Assembly: GCA_038211475.1 (NCBI GenBank)
Contig: JBBQVN010000005.1
Coordinates: 1 to 64,000 of the forward strand
Origin: JANYBT01 sp038211475
Lineage (GTDB): Bacteria > Acidobacteriota > Terriglobia > Terriglobales > Acidobacteriaceae
Reading direction: 5' to 3'
Length of the DNA: 64,000 bases
Shown here: positions 41,444 to 50,694 of the stretch, in pieces
How the letters are laid out: every line of letters begins with the position of its first letter
Position numbering within the stretch: the first letter of the stretch is position 1
Notes under the pieces: model-generated
Databases searched by the model: none
Seen by the model: only the letters and a program-made list of their open reading frames with translations
Told to the model about the DNA's origin: nothing
Program-made: the position numbers and the translations under genes

Positions 41444-42631
41444 CTACTTGCAGTTCTTGTCGCACTTAGCGTCGAGCACCATATCGAGAAATGTCATATA
41501 CGTGGGCTCGCCAACATTCCGATGAGGGTCTTGATCGATGTTAACCTTGTGCACTACTAGCAGATGATAGGCGGGAAACACTGTGATGTACTGCCCTCCC
41601 GTGCCCATCGCGGAGAACGCGCCCTGATAGGGTCCCGTCCAGACATTCCCAGCATACATCGGAGCGTCCCATGCCCACCACAGCATTCCGTATCCCCATC
41701 GTCCAGTCCAACCTTCGGCCTTGAATTCGTTGCGATCCGCAAATCGCGTCGTTGGGTATACGCTGAAATCGAGGAAGCCTGGGTCAGCCCATAGCGTCTT
41801 GCCCCACATTCCATGGGAGATCGCGATCAGCCCCAGCCGGGCCAAGTCCCGCGTCGAGAGATACGTCGCGTACTCGAAATGCGTCGAGTTGTCGATGTAA
41901 TTCTTCTTCTGCCGTGATCGATCAAAATCCTCAAACCGCAGCGGGATCGCCAGATCATCGCGCAGCGCATCGAAAATATCTTTGTGTGCAATCTTCTCAA
42001 ACGCCAGCCCAGCCGCGTCGAAATCCCAATTGTTATAGAACCACCGCACGCCCGGATACGACGACCCGCGCTTCGGGGAAAGCTTCTCCTGTTCGTCGTT
42101 CCCGTCAGGGATATAGATCCCTGAGCGCGTCATCAGCAATTGCTGCAGTGTCGCTCTCTTTTCTGATTCGAGGAATGGCGTCTTGTCCTCCAGCCCAAGC
42201 TGCACGACGGTTTGATCAAGGTCGAACTTCACTCCCTTTTGTATCTCGATCGCATACAGCAGGCTGAGCATGCTCTTGCGTACCGATGCGACCTTGCTCA
42301 CGAGCTTCGTGTCGCCATACTCGAAGATCACGTGCCCACGAGAAACGACCATCATCGCATCGGTCTGGTGCGTCTTCAAAAACATCCGCAAAGCGTCAAG
42401 CCGCTCCGGTGAAAAGCCTTCGGACTCGGGTGACACGTGCTTCCATTCAGTGCCAGGCCAGGTCCACCCGTTCTCGTCGGTGTATCCTACCGGCGAAAGA
42501 AGCGGCGCAGGCGCTGCCGGAGTCGCAGCGGCACCGTTGTCGAAGACATTACTTTGGGCTGCGACCTTCAAAGACCCAACCACCAAGCAGCACACGAACA
42601 AAGCGGTAGGAAGAAGCCTTCTTCTCAACAT
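41444..42631 (-). CDS. Secreted serine hydrolase, class C beta-lactamase-like
   Basis: 395 residues. A signal peptide ('LPTALFVCCLVVGSLKVAAQ') is followed by a beta-lactamase/transpeptidase fold. The SxxK motif is 'SVRKSMLSLLYAIEIQKG' and the YxN motif is seen in 'RWFYNNWDFDAAGLAFEKI'; 'MGTGGQYITVFPAYHLLVV' matches the third strand (KTG-equivalent HxG/GGQ). Such enzymes act in the periplasm as esterases, D-aminopeptidases or peptidoglycan hydrolases; drug resistance is not implied. It follows the serine recombinase remnant and is possibly in tandem with the upstream CPBP protease. Confidence 0.88.
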   Translation of the reverse strand: MLRRRLLPTALFVCCLVVGSLKVAAQSNVFDNGAAATPAAPAPLLSPVGYTDENGWTWPGTEWKHVSPESEGFSPERLDALRMFLKTHQTDAMMVVSRGHVIFEYGDTKLVSKVASVRKSMLSLLYAIEIQKGVKFDLDQTVVQLGLEDKTPFLESEKRATLQQLLMTRSGIYIPDGNDEQEKLSPKRGSSYPGVRWFYNNWDFDAAGLAFEKIAHKDIFDALRDDLAIPLRFEDFDRSRQKKNYIDNSTHFEYATYLSTRDLARLGLIAISHGMWGKTLWADPGFLDFSVYPTTRFADRNEFKAEGWTGRWGYGMLWWAWDAPMYAGNVWTGPYQGAFSAMGTGGQYITVFPAYHLLVVHKVNIDQDPHRNVGEPTYMTFLDMVLDAKCDKNCK

Positions 42632-42683
42632 TCTGGAATTTTACCGTGATCTTCCCGGCTCCGTCATCGTTGAAGCCGGGATT

Positions 42684-43604
42684 TCAATTTTGTCCCTGGT
42701 TTTGCCGCTGTACCTCCTGCACGTTTGAAACAGCGTCCGATGGAAATTTCCTGTGCGGATACCAGCGCTGAAACAACACAAACATCAACGCGACCACCAC
42801 AAACATCATCCAGCTCGCCTCTGGGCCCAAAAGGCCGCCGGTGAGCCATTGCGGGCCTGCCCAAAGCGCCTCCAGCAGGTGGCCGACGGCGTACTCGCCA
42901 GCATTTTGTCCCGACCACAAAAAGAGGTTGGCGAAGTCAAACGCGGCATGGAACCCGATGGCGAACGCCAGCGTGCCGGTGCGCCGCACCGTCAGACACA
43001 TGAATAGGCCGAGCAATCCGGTGGAGGCAAAGTCTTCCCAGCGCTCATGCGGCTTCAGGAAATAGTGCAGCGCGCCAAATCCCGTAGAGAGCACAATGGC
43101 TGCCGCCCAGAAACCAATACCATCGGCGAGCGTGGAGAGGAGGTAGGCGCGAAACTGTAGTTCCTCCGCAAATCCAATTAGCAGGTTGGCAATGACCCAG
43201 AGGCCAAGGAAATACCATAGCGTTCCAGCATGGATGGCCAACCCGGCGATGCGATAGCCGCCGAATGCCGCGATCAAGCCCACAAGCAAAGACGTGGAAG
43301 TGATGCCCCACAAGAGTCCAACCTGAAAGTCGCGCCCCAACGGCTTCTGCGCAGGAATGCCATAGCCGAGAAAGCCGCGCCGCTCGATGCGGGCCATGAT
43401 CCACGTGGCTGCCAGCACCTGGATGAGTGTCTGCAACTCCTGCGACATCATTCCCACGGGATCAAGGAATGATCGCGGTTGGGGATGAAAGACCTTCAAG
43501 ACGATCCAGTCCATCAGGAATGCCAGGCAGACGAAGGTCCCGATGAAAATGAGCAGGCGCCAGCCCGCGCGCAAACCTCGCGAGTTCAAGAAAATTCTTC
43601 GCAC
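42684..43604 (-). CDS. CPBP-family intramembrane glutamic protease
   Basis: 306 residues with about eight hydrophobic segments. The CPBP (Abi/Rce1-like) motifs are present: motif 1 'GFAEELQFRAYLLSTLADG' (EExxxR) and motif 2 'GFGALHYFLKPHERWEDF' (FxxxH-like), then 'AIGFHAAFDFANLFLW' (HxxxN-like). Members cleave or process membrane peptides in the inner membrane; bacterial substrates are mostly unknown. Fifty-two bases separate it from the serine hydrolase on the same strand, so co-transcription is possible. Confidence 0.9.
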   Translation of the reverse strand: MRRIFLNSRGLRAGWRLLIFIGTFVCLAFLMDWIVLKVFHPQPRSFLDPVGMMSQELQTLIQVLAATWIMARIERRGFLGYGIPAQKPLGRDFQVGLLWGITSTSLLVGLIAAFGGYRIAGLAIHAGTLWYFLGLWVIANLLIGFAEELQFRAYLLSTLADGIGFWAAAIVLSTGFGALHYFLKPHERWEDFASTGLLGLFMCLTVRRTGTLAFAIGFHAAFDFANLFLWSGQNAGEYAVGHLLEALWAGPQWLTGGLLGPEASWMMFVVVALMFVLFQRWYPHRKFPSDAVSNVQEVQRQNQGQN

Positions 43605-44264
43605 ATCGAAAGGATACTGCGGGAAGTGGGATGTCTCAACTGCATGCCCGAACCCCCCGAGCGGTGACGGTCCCTTCTCGGTAACGGTGGGGACTTCAAT
43701 GGGGACGGCCAGGCCGACCTGGTGACCGCGAACTATTACGGCAACGCGGTGAGCGTGCTGCTTAACACATCAGGAACTGCGGTAACTTTGAGCAGTTCGC
43801 CCAATCCTTCAGCGCCGATCATCCAGAGGATACGGCGGTAGTGGACCCCTTTCGGGGATCTCATCAGACAACTCGCAGTCCGCAAGCAAGGCTTGTGAAA
43901 AGAGGAGTTGACTGTGCCTTGTCATTACTAGAGGCGCACGGGAAACGGTGCAGATCCAAGTGAGCTTCTTTCGTTTCAATACGGCGTTTGGCTCGGCTCC
44001 AGTCGCTCCTACTCTCGCTCGACGATCTGCTCACCACAGTGCCACTGAACTGGAACGAGCAACAATTCGGAGCCGCGGGCAAGCCCTATCGCGAAAGCGA
44101 ACTGGGGAATTGGCCAGTAGAGAAAGGGTCGAAATCGGGCGCATCTCCGCTTCTCAGGAGAAGGCTTTCCCGTTCGCTTAGGAGCGCGAATCTAGCCACT
44201 TGGCGGGGGAAAGAATGCAAGATTAAAAAATACAAGTTAAGTTATTAATAATAAAGCACTTAAA
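43605..44264. other. Decayed/intergenic region beside tRNA-Ser
   Basis: About 660 bp containing the FG-GAP remnant listed separately. Other frames are short and lack ribosome sites. It lies on the 3' side of the tRNA gene, a place where mobile elements often integrate. Confidence 0.45.
43679..43841 (+). pseudogene. Fragment of an FG-GAP/VCBS repeat protein
   Basis: The plus frame reads 'NGGDFNGDGQADLVTANYYG', 'NAVSVLLNTSGTAVTLSSSP' to a TAG at 43839-43841. This is a classical FG-GAP/VCBS calcium-binding repeat ('DFNGDG..DLV.AN....VSVLLN'). Only a C-terminal piece is left. Confidence 0.65.
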
Positions 44265-44354
44265 TGGCGGAGGGAGAGGGATTCGAACCCCCGGTACCCT
44301 TTCGGGTACAGCGGTTTTCAAGACCGCCTGTTTCAACCGCTCACACATCCCTCC
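44265..44354 (-). tRNA. tRNA-Ser (UGA)
   Basis: The minus strand folds as a long-variable-arm tRNA. The acceptor stem is GGAGGGA (44348-44354) with TCCCTCC (44269-44275). The anticodon loop CTTGAAA gives anticodon TGA. A long variable arm (TACCC/GGGTA) and a T-arm GGGGGTTCGAATCCC follow. A genomic CCA end is encoded (GCCA from 44265-44268). The variable arm and anticodon identify serine. Confidence 0.95.
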
Positions 44355-44451
44355 GTTGCAGTCATAATAAATCAACCCGCCAGTAGTCAGCGAAACCGGC
44401 CTGCTGCTGGATCAGCATTTTGGCCGGCAAGCTTGCCAGAGCTTCGCGGAT

Positions 44452-46002
44452 CTAGAGTGGTATATTCCCATGCTTTTTCGGCGGGTTTTTGTCGCGCTTG
44501 GTTTCCAGCATCTCCAATGCCTGGATCAGTTTCTTGCGGGTGTCGCGCGGCTGGATGACGGCATCGAGGAAGCCGCGGTCGGCGGCCACGTAGGGGTTGG
44601 CAAAGCGGTCGCGGAATTCTTCGATCTTGCGCTGGCGCATCTCGTCACGATTGTCGGCCTGCTCCAGATCGCGCTTGTACACAATGTCCACCGCGCCTTC
44701 CGGCCCCATTACCGCAATCTCGGCGGTCGGCCACGCGTAGTTCACGTCGGTGCGGATGTGTTTAGACGCCATCACGCAATAAGCTCCGCCATAGGCTTTG
44801 CGCGTAATCACGGTGACCTTGGGGACGGTGGCTTCGGCGAAAGCATACAGCAGTTTGGCGCCGTGCTTGATGATGCCGCCATATTCCTGAGCGGTGCCGG
44901 GAAGGAATCCTGGGACATCTTCAAAGGTCACCAGCGGAATATTGAAGCAGTCGCAGAAACGCACGAAGCGGGCTCCTTTGACGGAGGCATTGATGTCGAG
45001 CGTGCCGGCAAGCATGGCGGGTTGGTTGGCGACGATGCCTACCGGGCGGCCGTTGAGCCGGGCAAAGCCCACCACTATGTTTCTGGCGTAGTGCTCGTGG
45101 ACCTCGAAGAAGTAGGCGTCGTCCACGACGGCATGGATCACGTCCTTTATGTCGTAGGGCATGTTCGACTGCTCGGGCACGATGGTGTCGAGAGCCGCAT
45201 CGGCGCGGTCCGCGGGGTCAGTGCAGGGTCGGCGCGGCGGGTCTTCCAGGTTGTTGGAGGGCATGAAGCTAAGCAACTCGCGCACCATCGAGAGACACTC
45301 TGCGTCATCGCGGCACAAGAAATGAGCCACCCCTGAGGTCTCGTTATGGGTATGTGCGCCGCCCAACTCATCTTTGGTCACTTCCTCATGAGTCACGGTC
45401 TTGATGACGTCTGGCCCGGTGATGAACATGTAGGACGTCTTGTCGACCATAAGGATGAAGTCGGTGATGGCCGGCGAGTATACTGCGCCACCCGCACAGG
45501 GACCCAGGATGGCGGAGATCTGCGGCACCACGCCGCTATAGATAGTGTTGCGCAGGAAAATGTCGGCGTAGCCAGCCAGCGACATCACGCCTTCCTGGAT
45601 GCGCGCCCCGCCGGAGTCGTTCAGCCCAATGACCGGTGCGCCCATCGTGGCGGCAAGATCCATGATCTTGACGATCTTGGCAGCGTTAGTTTCGGAGAGA
45701 GACCCACCGAACACCGTGAAGTCCTGAGCGAAGACGAACACCAGACGGCCTTCGACGCGGCCATAGCCGGTGATGAATCCATCTCCATAAATCTTCTGGT
45801 CGGCCATGCCGAAGTCGTGGCAGCGGTGGGTGACCAGCTTGTCAGTCTCTTCGAAGGTGCCTTCGTCGAGCAGGAACTCGACCCGTTGGCGCGCCGATAA
45901 CTTACCTTCCTTGTGCTGCTTCTCGCGTCGTTGAGCCCCACCGCTGTCTTCCGCCAAGCGATCGCGCTTCTTTAGTTCTTCCAGCTTTTGTTCGAGTTTC
46001 AT
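44452..46002 (-). CDS. Acyl-CoA carboxylase carboxyltransferase (beta) subunit, PccB-type
   Basis: 516 residues, the usual length for propionyl/acetyl-CoA carboxylase beta subunits. It transfers the carboxyl group from biotin to acyl-CoA. Family blocks are complete: 'GKLSARQRVEFLLDEGTFEE', 'FAQDFTVFGGSLSETNAAKI', 'GLNDSGGARIQEGVMSLAGY', 'ILGPCAGGAVYSPAITDFIL', 'GVANQPAMLAGTLDINASVK', 'GFLPGTAQEYGGIIKHGAKL' and 'TVITRKAYGGAYCVMASKHI'. No alpha (biotin carboxylase) subunit is in the window. Acetyl- versus propionyl-CoA preference cannot be decided here; the sequence is closer to propionyl-type. Confidence 0.95.
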   Translation of the reverse strand: MKLEQKLEELKKRDRLAEDSGGAQRREKQHKEGKLSARQRVEFLLDEGTFEETDKLVTHRCHDFGMADQKIYGDGFITGYGRVEGRLVFVFAQDFTVFGGSLSETNAAKIVKIMDLAATMGAPVIGLNDSGGARIQEGVMSLAGYADIFLRNTIYSGVVPQISAILGPCAGGAVYSPAITDFILMVDKTSYMFITGPDVIKTVTHEEVTKDELGGAHTHNETSGVAHFLCRDDAECLSMVRELLSFMPSNNLEDPPRRPCTDPADRADAALDTIVPEQSNMPYDIKDVIHAVVDDAYFFEVHEHYARNIVVGFARLNGRPVGIVANQPAMLAGTLDINASVKGARFVRFCDCFNIPLVTFEDVPGFLPGTAQEYGGIIKHGAKLLYAFAEATVPKVTVITRKAYGGAYCVMASKHIRTDVNYAWPTAEIAVMGPEGAVDIVYKRDLEQADNRDEMRQRKIEEFRDRFANPYVAADRGFLDAVIQPRDTRKKLIQALEMLETKRDKNPPKKHGNIPL

Positions 46003-46071
46003 AGCGCCTCATTATAGGCGAGGGAGGGCACAAGGGAGCGTGATCTATGTCCGTAGCAGGTGTGATGTCGC

Positions 46072-47511
46072 TTAGCGCGCGGGAGCCGCAGCCTGCGCCG
46101 CCAGTTCTACCTTGGCCAGCATCTTGTCCAGATCGGTACGGGAGAGATACTGTCCACCCAGAATGACTCCTGAGATCTTGCGGGTGTTGTGGATATCTTC
46201 CAGAGGGTTGGCATCAAGCAGCACCAAATCGCCCCGGCGTCCCACTTCGATGCTGCCATATCGGTCGGCCTTGTTTAAAAACAGCGCTGGGTTGTAGGTG
46301 GCAGCCAGAAGAGCTTGCTGAGGAGTAAATCCAGCTTGCACCAGCAACTCCAGCTCATCATGCAAACTGAAGCCTGGCACTAGATAGGGGTCGGGACCGT
46401 CGCTGCCGGCAAGGAAAGGAACTCCGGCTTTGTGCATGTCGGCCACAAGTTGCAGGTTGCGCGCATAAACCTTCTTCAAGGCCGACGATTGGTCCGGCGA
46501 AATATCTTTGGCCAGTTGTTGCGGGGTCCACTCCGCGCGCACGGCTGCGGGAACATATTTCAGCGGTGAAGCAGCAGTCATCTGGGGGTCTTCCAGGTTG
46601 GCTTGCGCCCGCGTCCAAACCAGCGTGGGCACCTGCCAGGTGTTGTTCCTGGACAATTCGGCGAAGAGCGAGGCCGCCTTGCCTGGATCGTAGGAGCCGA
46701 TGGCTTCCAACTCCGCGGCGGAGAAAGCCACGAAATCTTTTTTGGTAAGAGCTTCCTGGCGATGGCGTCGCAGTTCCTCTTCCTTGGAGGAACAAGCCAG
46801 CAGGAGGCCCGACAAATGCTCGATGCTGCGCTGTCCAGCCTTCGATGCCTCGCTCAGTGAAACCGAATCTGGCAAATGTCCGACGAACGCGATTCCCTGT
46901 TTGCGGCTTTCGTCGCCAATGGCGAAGTAGGTATCGCGAGGGATGCTGGAGAGAATCTTGATGAAGTCCGCGCCTTGCTGCTTGAGCGCCACCACAGCCT
47001 GGCGTCCCTGGTCAGGAGTGTGGACCTGGATGGTCTGTTGGTCGGAGGGAAAGTCGTTGAGGAATGGTCCGGCGATCACCAGGTGAGGCCCGAGGAGTTG
47101 GCCCTTCTCAATGCGGTCTCGCCGCTGTTTGAGAAGAGCGAAGTCTCCACCCATGTCGCGAATTCCTGTGATGCCGTTAGCCAGGTAGAGCGGATAGATG
47201 ACGTTCTCGCTCCACGCCGATTGCAGGAAAGCGCTGTGGACATGCATGTCCCAGAGGCCTGGGATCAGGTATTTTCCCGCCGCGTTGACAACCCTGATTT
47301 TGGGGCCGGGATGAATAAACCCGACTTTCGCGATGCCGCTAATGCGACCGTCTTTGATGACCACAGTGACGTTATGATCGATGGTCCCGTTGCGAACGTC
47401 CACGACGTTGACGAAGGTTAGTACCAGAGCGGATTCAAAACGATCAGAGGAGACTGCGGCGGCTGACACGGCGCAGGAGACGATCAAAAGCAGAGTGAAG
47501 AGCGATTTCAT
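46072..47511 (-). CDS. Secreted amidohydrolase-family protein
   Basis: 479 residues with a signal peptide ('MKSLFTLLLIVSCAVSAAAV'). The amidohydrolase fold is recognised from 'LVLTFVNVVDVRNGTIDHNV', the metal-binding 'LIPGLWDMHVHSAF' (HxH), a later His in 'FVGHLP' and 'RSIEHLSG', and the Asp in 'FLAGSDGPDPYLVPGFSL', ending with 'GSIEVGRRGDLVLLDANPLE'. Such secreted members include prolidase- and imidazolonepropionase-like enzymes; the substrate is not determined. It lies 70 bases from the carboxylase gene and next to adenosine deaminase on the same strand. Confidence 0.9.
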   Translation of the reverse strand: MKSLFTLLLIVSCAVSAAAVSSDRFESALVLTFVNVVDVRNGTIDHNVTVVIKDGRISGIAKVGFIHPGPKIRVVNAAGKYLIPGLWDMHVHSAFLQSAWSENVIYPLYLANGITGIRDMGGDFALLKQRRDRIEKGQLLGPHLVIAGPFLNDFPSDQQTIQVHTPDQGRQAVVALKQQGADFIKILSSIPRDTYFAIGDESRKQGIAFVGHLPDSVSLSEASKAGQRSIEHLSGLLLACSSKEEELRRHRQEALTKKDFVAFSAAELEAIGSYDPGKAASLFAELSRNNTWQVPTLVWTRAQANLEDPQMTAASPLKYVPAAVRAEWTPQQLAKDISPDQSSALKKVYARNLQLVADMHKAGVPFLAGSDGPDPYLVPGFSLHDELELLVQAGFTPQQALLAATYNPALFLNKADRYGSIEVGRRGDLVLLDANPLEDIHNTRKISGVILGGQYLSRTDLDKMLAKVELAAQAAAPAR

Positions 47512-47535
47512 GCAAATCAGGCGTTGAGAATCAGA

Positions 47536-48522
47536 TTACGGAGTGGACGTAGCGGCGTCAAACAAATTCAAAAAGGCGAGCTTCTTGTCCGCCCTGAGAA
47601 AGGAAGCTTCGAACGAATTACGGGCGAGTTCGCGGAGGTGATCGTCGCTAAAGCCGTGCGCCTGCTGGGCCAGGCTGTATTCGTTATTTAGGGTCGTGTT
47701 AAACAGGGCGGGGTCATCGGTGTTGAGCGTCACCATCAGGCCGCGGTCGAAGCACAGCCGGACGGGATGCTCGTCGAGGGAGGCGCAGCATCCAGTGCGC
47801 AGGTTGCTGGTAATACACATTTCGATGGGCACCTGCCGTTGGGCAAGGACTTCCAGAAGTTCTTCGTCCTGTGCCGCGGAGAGCCCATGACCAATCCTTT
47901 CGGCGCCCAAGTTCAGCGCGCCCCAAATGGATTCAGGCCCGGTGGTCTCGCCTGCGTGAGCGGTGAGGCGAAGGCCGTGGCTCTTGGCATACTCGTAGGT
48001 GTTGCGAAAGAGTTCGGGCGCGGCGCGGCGCTCGTCTCCCCCAATACCAAAGCCGACAACGTTTCGATCCTGATAACGGACTGCTAGTTCGGCGACACGC
48101 TGCGCTGCCTCTGGACCGAAGTGGCGAACAGCATCGAAAATCCACAGCAGCGAAATACCGAAATCGCGTTCGCCGCGTTCCCTTCCTCGTTCCAACGCTT
48201 CAAAAATTGGCACGAAATCTTGCCCGCGCCAGAGGCATACTCCCACGGAGACATAGACCTCCGCGTGGAGCACGTGGTCCTCAAGGAGTTGCTGCATCAG
48301 GCGATAGGTGATGAGTTCGTAGTCGGCTGGGGTGCGCAAGTGCTCGGTGATAGCCTTGAATGCCAGCAGGAAGCCTGTGAAATCCCGGTATTCATAGAGG
48401 CGTTCGACCTCGTGAAGTGTGTTGAAAAAGCTATGGCTTTGCTGAATCTCCAACAAGGTGGATGGTAAGACTGCGCCTTCAAGGTGAAGATGAAGCTCGG
48501 CTTTGGGAAGAGAGGAGATCAT
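47536..48522 (-). CDS. add: Adenosine deaminase family protein
   Basis: 328 residues from ATG 48522, preceded by GGAAG; ATG 48537 would add five residues. The zinc-site motifs are complete: 'LPKAELHLHLEGAV' (HxH), 'LRLTAHAGETTGPESIWGAL' (HAGE), 'RIGHGLSA' and 'VTLNTDDPALFNTTLNNEYS' (TDDP). It deaminates adenosine, or possibly adenine, in purine salvage in the cytoplasm. Related aminodeoxyfutalosine deaminases share all these motifs, so menaquinone-pathway substrates are not excluded. It is on the same strand as the amidohydrolase and permease. Confidence 0.93.
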   Translation of the reverse strand: MISSLPKAELHLHLEGAVLPSTLLEIQQSHSFFNTLHEVERLYEYRDFTGFLLAFKAITEHLRTPADYELITYRLMQQLLEDHVLHAEVYVSVGVCLWRGQDFVPIFEALERGRERGERDFGISLLWIFDAVRHFGPEAAQRVAELAVRYQDRNVVGFGIGGDERRAAPELFRNTYEYAKSHGLRLTAHAGETTGPESIWGALNLGAERIGHGLSAAQDEELLEVLAQRQVPIEMCITSNLRTGCCASLDEHPVRLCFDRGLMVTLNTDDPALFNTTLNNEYSLAQQAHGFSDDHLRELARNSFEASFLRADKKLAFLNLFDAATSTP

Positions 48523-48619
48523 GGAGAAGACTTCCATAAGACTTCTGGATAACCTGATCTGGCGCGGACGAAGCAAGTGCCTCCCATCGCGCTCACACTC
48601 GGGACCGGAAGCCAGAAGC

Positions 48620-50194
48620 CTATTTTCGGCCAGCGAACTCGCTGTGGTGCCGGCTGTAAAAGAAGTAAATGACCAGCCCGAGAGTCAGCCAAATAACAAA
48701 ACGAAGCCAGGTGATCACCGTCAGCCCAAACATCAGGCCGCCGCACAACACCACCGAGATGAGGGGGAACCACGGGACAAAAGGCACGCGGAAGGCGCGC
48801 TTGCGGTCGGGCTGCTTGCGCCGGAGAAAGATCACACCGAGCGAAACCAGTACGAAGGCAAATAGAGTGCCGATGTTCGCAAGATCGGCAGCATCGCCAA
48901 TGTCCACCAGTCCGGCGGGAATGCCGACCGCAAAACAGGCGATCCAGGTAGACCAGTGCGGAGTCTTGTATTTCGGATGCACTGCGGAAAACAACTTGGG
49001 CAGCAAGCCATCCCGAGACATGGCGTACCAGATGCGCGCCTGGCCATACTGAAACACCAGCAACGATGAAATCATCCCGGTCAGCGCTCCCATCACAATG
49101 ACGGAGCGGAAGAATGGGTGCACGCCCAGATACTTCATGGCGTAGGCGACCGGCGCCTCGGCGGCTTCTCCGGAAACAAAAGTCGTGTACTTCATCATGC
49201 CGAGCAACACGACAGCAACACCGACATACAGCAGCGTGCAGACGATGAGGGACATGATGATTCCGAAGGGCAAGTCTTTTTGCGGATTGCGCGATTCCTC
49301 TGCTGCGGTGGAGACCGAATCGAATCCGATGTAAGTAAAGAACACGATCGCCCCGCCGGTCACGATGCCGGCAAAACCGGAGGGCGCGAAGGGCGTCCAG
49401 TTGGCGGGCTTGACCAACATCCCGCCGACCACCAGGAAGGTGAGGATCGCGCCAATCTTCACCGCGACCATGATGTTGTTGGCTCCCGCGGATTCTTTCA
49501 CGCCGCGTACCAGCAGCAGTGTCAGAATGAAAACAATTAAGAAGCCAGGCACATTGAAGAACGCGCCCGTCCAGTGCCCCGAAGCCCAGACCGGACTAGC
49601 CCACCGGTCAGGCAAAACGAGGCCGAACGCCGCCAGTTGCGCTTTCGTGTATCCCGCAAAGCCCACGGCCACCGCAACGTTGCTGACTACATATTCGAGA
49701 ATCAGGTCCCAGCCGATGATCCAGGCGAAAATCTCGCCCAGCGTGGCGTAGGAGTAGGTGTAGGCGCTTCCTGCGATAGGAATCATCGAGGCAAGTTCGG
49801 CGTAGCACAGGCCGGCGAAGCTACACGCGATCGCGACGAGGAGAAACGAGATCGCGATGGACGGCCCGGCCGGGGGGCGGCCGTGCATCAGCGCCCCCGC
49901 GGTACTTCCTGTGCGCAGAAAATTCGCGATGAGATCCAGCACCTGCGCATGCAAAATGGACGGCGCCTGGAAGTACTCGCCTGCGGCCGCAGTCCCGGTC
50001 AGGACGAAAATGCCGGAACCGATAATGGCGCCGATGCCCAGCGCTGTCAGAGACCAAGGCCCGAGCGTCTTGCTGAGTTTGGTGTGGGGGTTTTCGGAGT
50101 CGGAAATCAGCTTGTCAATGGACTTGCAGCAAAACAGCTGGCTGCCCGTGTTGGCTGGCTGGGGCGATTTATAGAACGTAGGTGGTTGTGACAA
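48620..50194 (-). CDS. APC-superfamily amino-acid permease (cationic amino acid type)
   Basis: 524 residues with 12-14 hydrophobic helices. The start of the transport domain is 'GPWSLTALGIGAIIGSGIFV', the helix-unwinding GSGIF of APC transporters. Other blocks are 'PIAGSAYTYSYATLGEIFAW', 'FFTYIGFDSVSTAAEESRNP' and 'QYGQARIWYAMSRDGLLPKL', all typical of the CAT/YfnA subfamily. It imports or exchanges amino acids across the inner membrane. An insertion of about 35 residues after TM1 ('HAQVLDLIANFLRTGSTAGA') is common in acidobacterial members. It may serve the neighbouring nucleoside/amine metabolism genes only by proximity. Confidence 0.94.
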   Translation of the reverse strand: MSQPPTFYKSPQPANTGSQLFCCKSIDKLISDSENPHTKLSKTLGPWSLTALGIGAIIGSGIFVLTGTAAAGEYFQAPSILHAQVLDLIANFLRTGSTAGALMHGRPPAGPSIAISFLLVAIACSFAGLCYAELASMIPIAGSAYTYSYATLGEIFAWIIGWDLILEYVVSNVAVAVGFAGYTKAQLAAFGLVLPDRWASPVWASGHWTGAFFNVPGFLIVFILTLLLVRGVKESAGANNIMVAVKIGAILTFLVVGGMLVKPANWTPFAPSGFAGIVTGGAIVFFTYIGFDSVSTAAEESRNPQKDLPFGIIMSLIVCTLLYVGVAVVLLGMMKYTTFVSGEAAEAPVAYAMKYLGVHPFFRSVIVMGALTGMISSLLVFQYGQARIWYAMSRDGLLPKLFSAVHPKYKTPHWSTWIACFAVGIPAGLVDIGDAADLANIGTLFAFVLVSLGVIFLRRKQPDRKRAFRVPFVPWFPLISVVLCGGLMFGLTVITWLRFVIWLTLGLVIYFFYSRHHSEFAGRK

Positions 50195-50331
50195 GCGGTC
50201 TTGTCTCCCTTGATTCAGCGCAAACTGATGACCCAGGGCAAACTGATTCGGCGCACAATCAGACTGTTACACGAACCCGACGGCCCAGATGAATGCTGGA
50301 GAATTCATCATCAAGCACCAACAGTGTAGCT

Positions 50332-50363
50332 GGGAGGCGCGGGCAACATGGCCCGCACCTCCC
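50332..50363 (-). terminator. Hairpin after the small basic-protein gene
   Basis: 'gggagg' + 'cgggc' (50332-50344) pair with 'gcccg' + 'cctccc' (50351-50363) around a two-by-two internal loop and a six-base loop. No T-run follows, so it may be Rho-assisted or only a stable 3' end. Confidence 0.5.
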
Positions 50364-50391
50364 TTGCGATTGCCGCAACAGCAAGCCTGCT

Positions 50392-50553
50392 CTAGCGCTT
50401 CGACTGTCCGCGAGCCAGCTTTTTCACTTTGCGCTTTTTCGAGCCCCGAGCATAATCGCGTTCCGCCTTGGGCTTCTCCACGGTTTGCTTCTTGCGCGCG
50501 GTGCGTTTGACTTTCTTGCGTTCGACTTTGGTGAGGCTCTTTGTATTTGCCAT
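50392..50553 (-). CDS. Small Lys/Arg-rich protein
   Basis: 53 residues from ATG 50553 ('MANTKSLTKVERKKVKRTAR' ... 'KKRKVKKLARGQSKR'), with AGGAGA about 15 bases upstream. More than 40 percent of residues are Lys or Arg. Composition resembles ribosome-associated or nucleic-acid-binding small proteins. I recognise no family. The longer frame to 50667 lacks support. Confidence 0.65.
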   Translation of the reverse strand: MANTKSLTKVERKKVKRTARKKQTVEKPKAERDYARGSKKRKVKKLARGQSKR

Positions 50554-50694
50554 GAGTGACTGTGTGCTTCTCCTGTGAAATAGAATTCTTATTGTAGAGG
50601 CCGGGACCCTTTTACAGGACTTTTTGTGACGCTGGGGTTGCTCCCGCCCTTTTTTGCTCCTGTGCAATCCAAATGTTTGTCGAAACTCCGCAGC

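Noticed and set aside
41444..42631. Reading the class C beta-lactamase-like gene as an antibiotic-resistance gene
   Set aside because: SxxK/YxN motifs are shared by many esterases and peptidases; nothing here shows drug hydrolysis, and the protein is typical of soil-bacterial serine hydrolases.
44470..45336. Plus-strand frame of 288 codons
   Set aside because: It is antisense to the acyl-CoA carboxylase beta gene and has no ribosome site or recognisable domain.
49574..50191. Plus-strand frame of 205 codons
   Set aside because: It is antisense to the amino-acid permease; high GC leaves antisense frames open.
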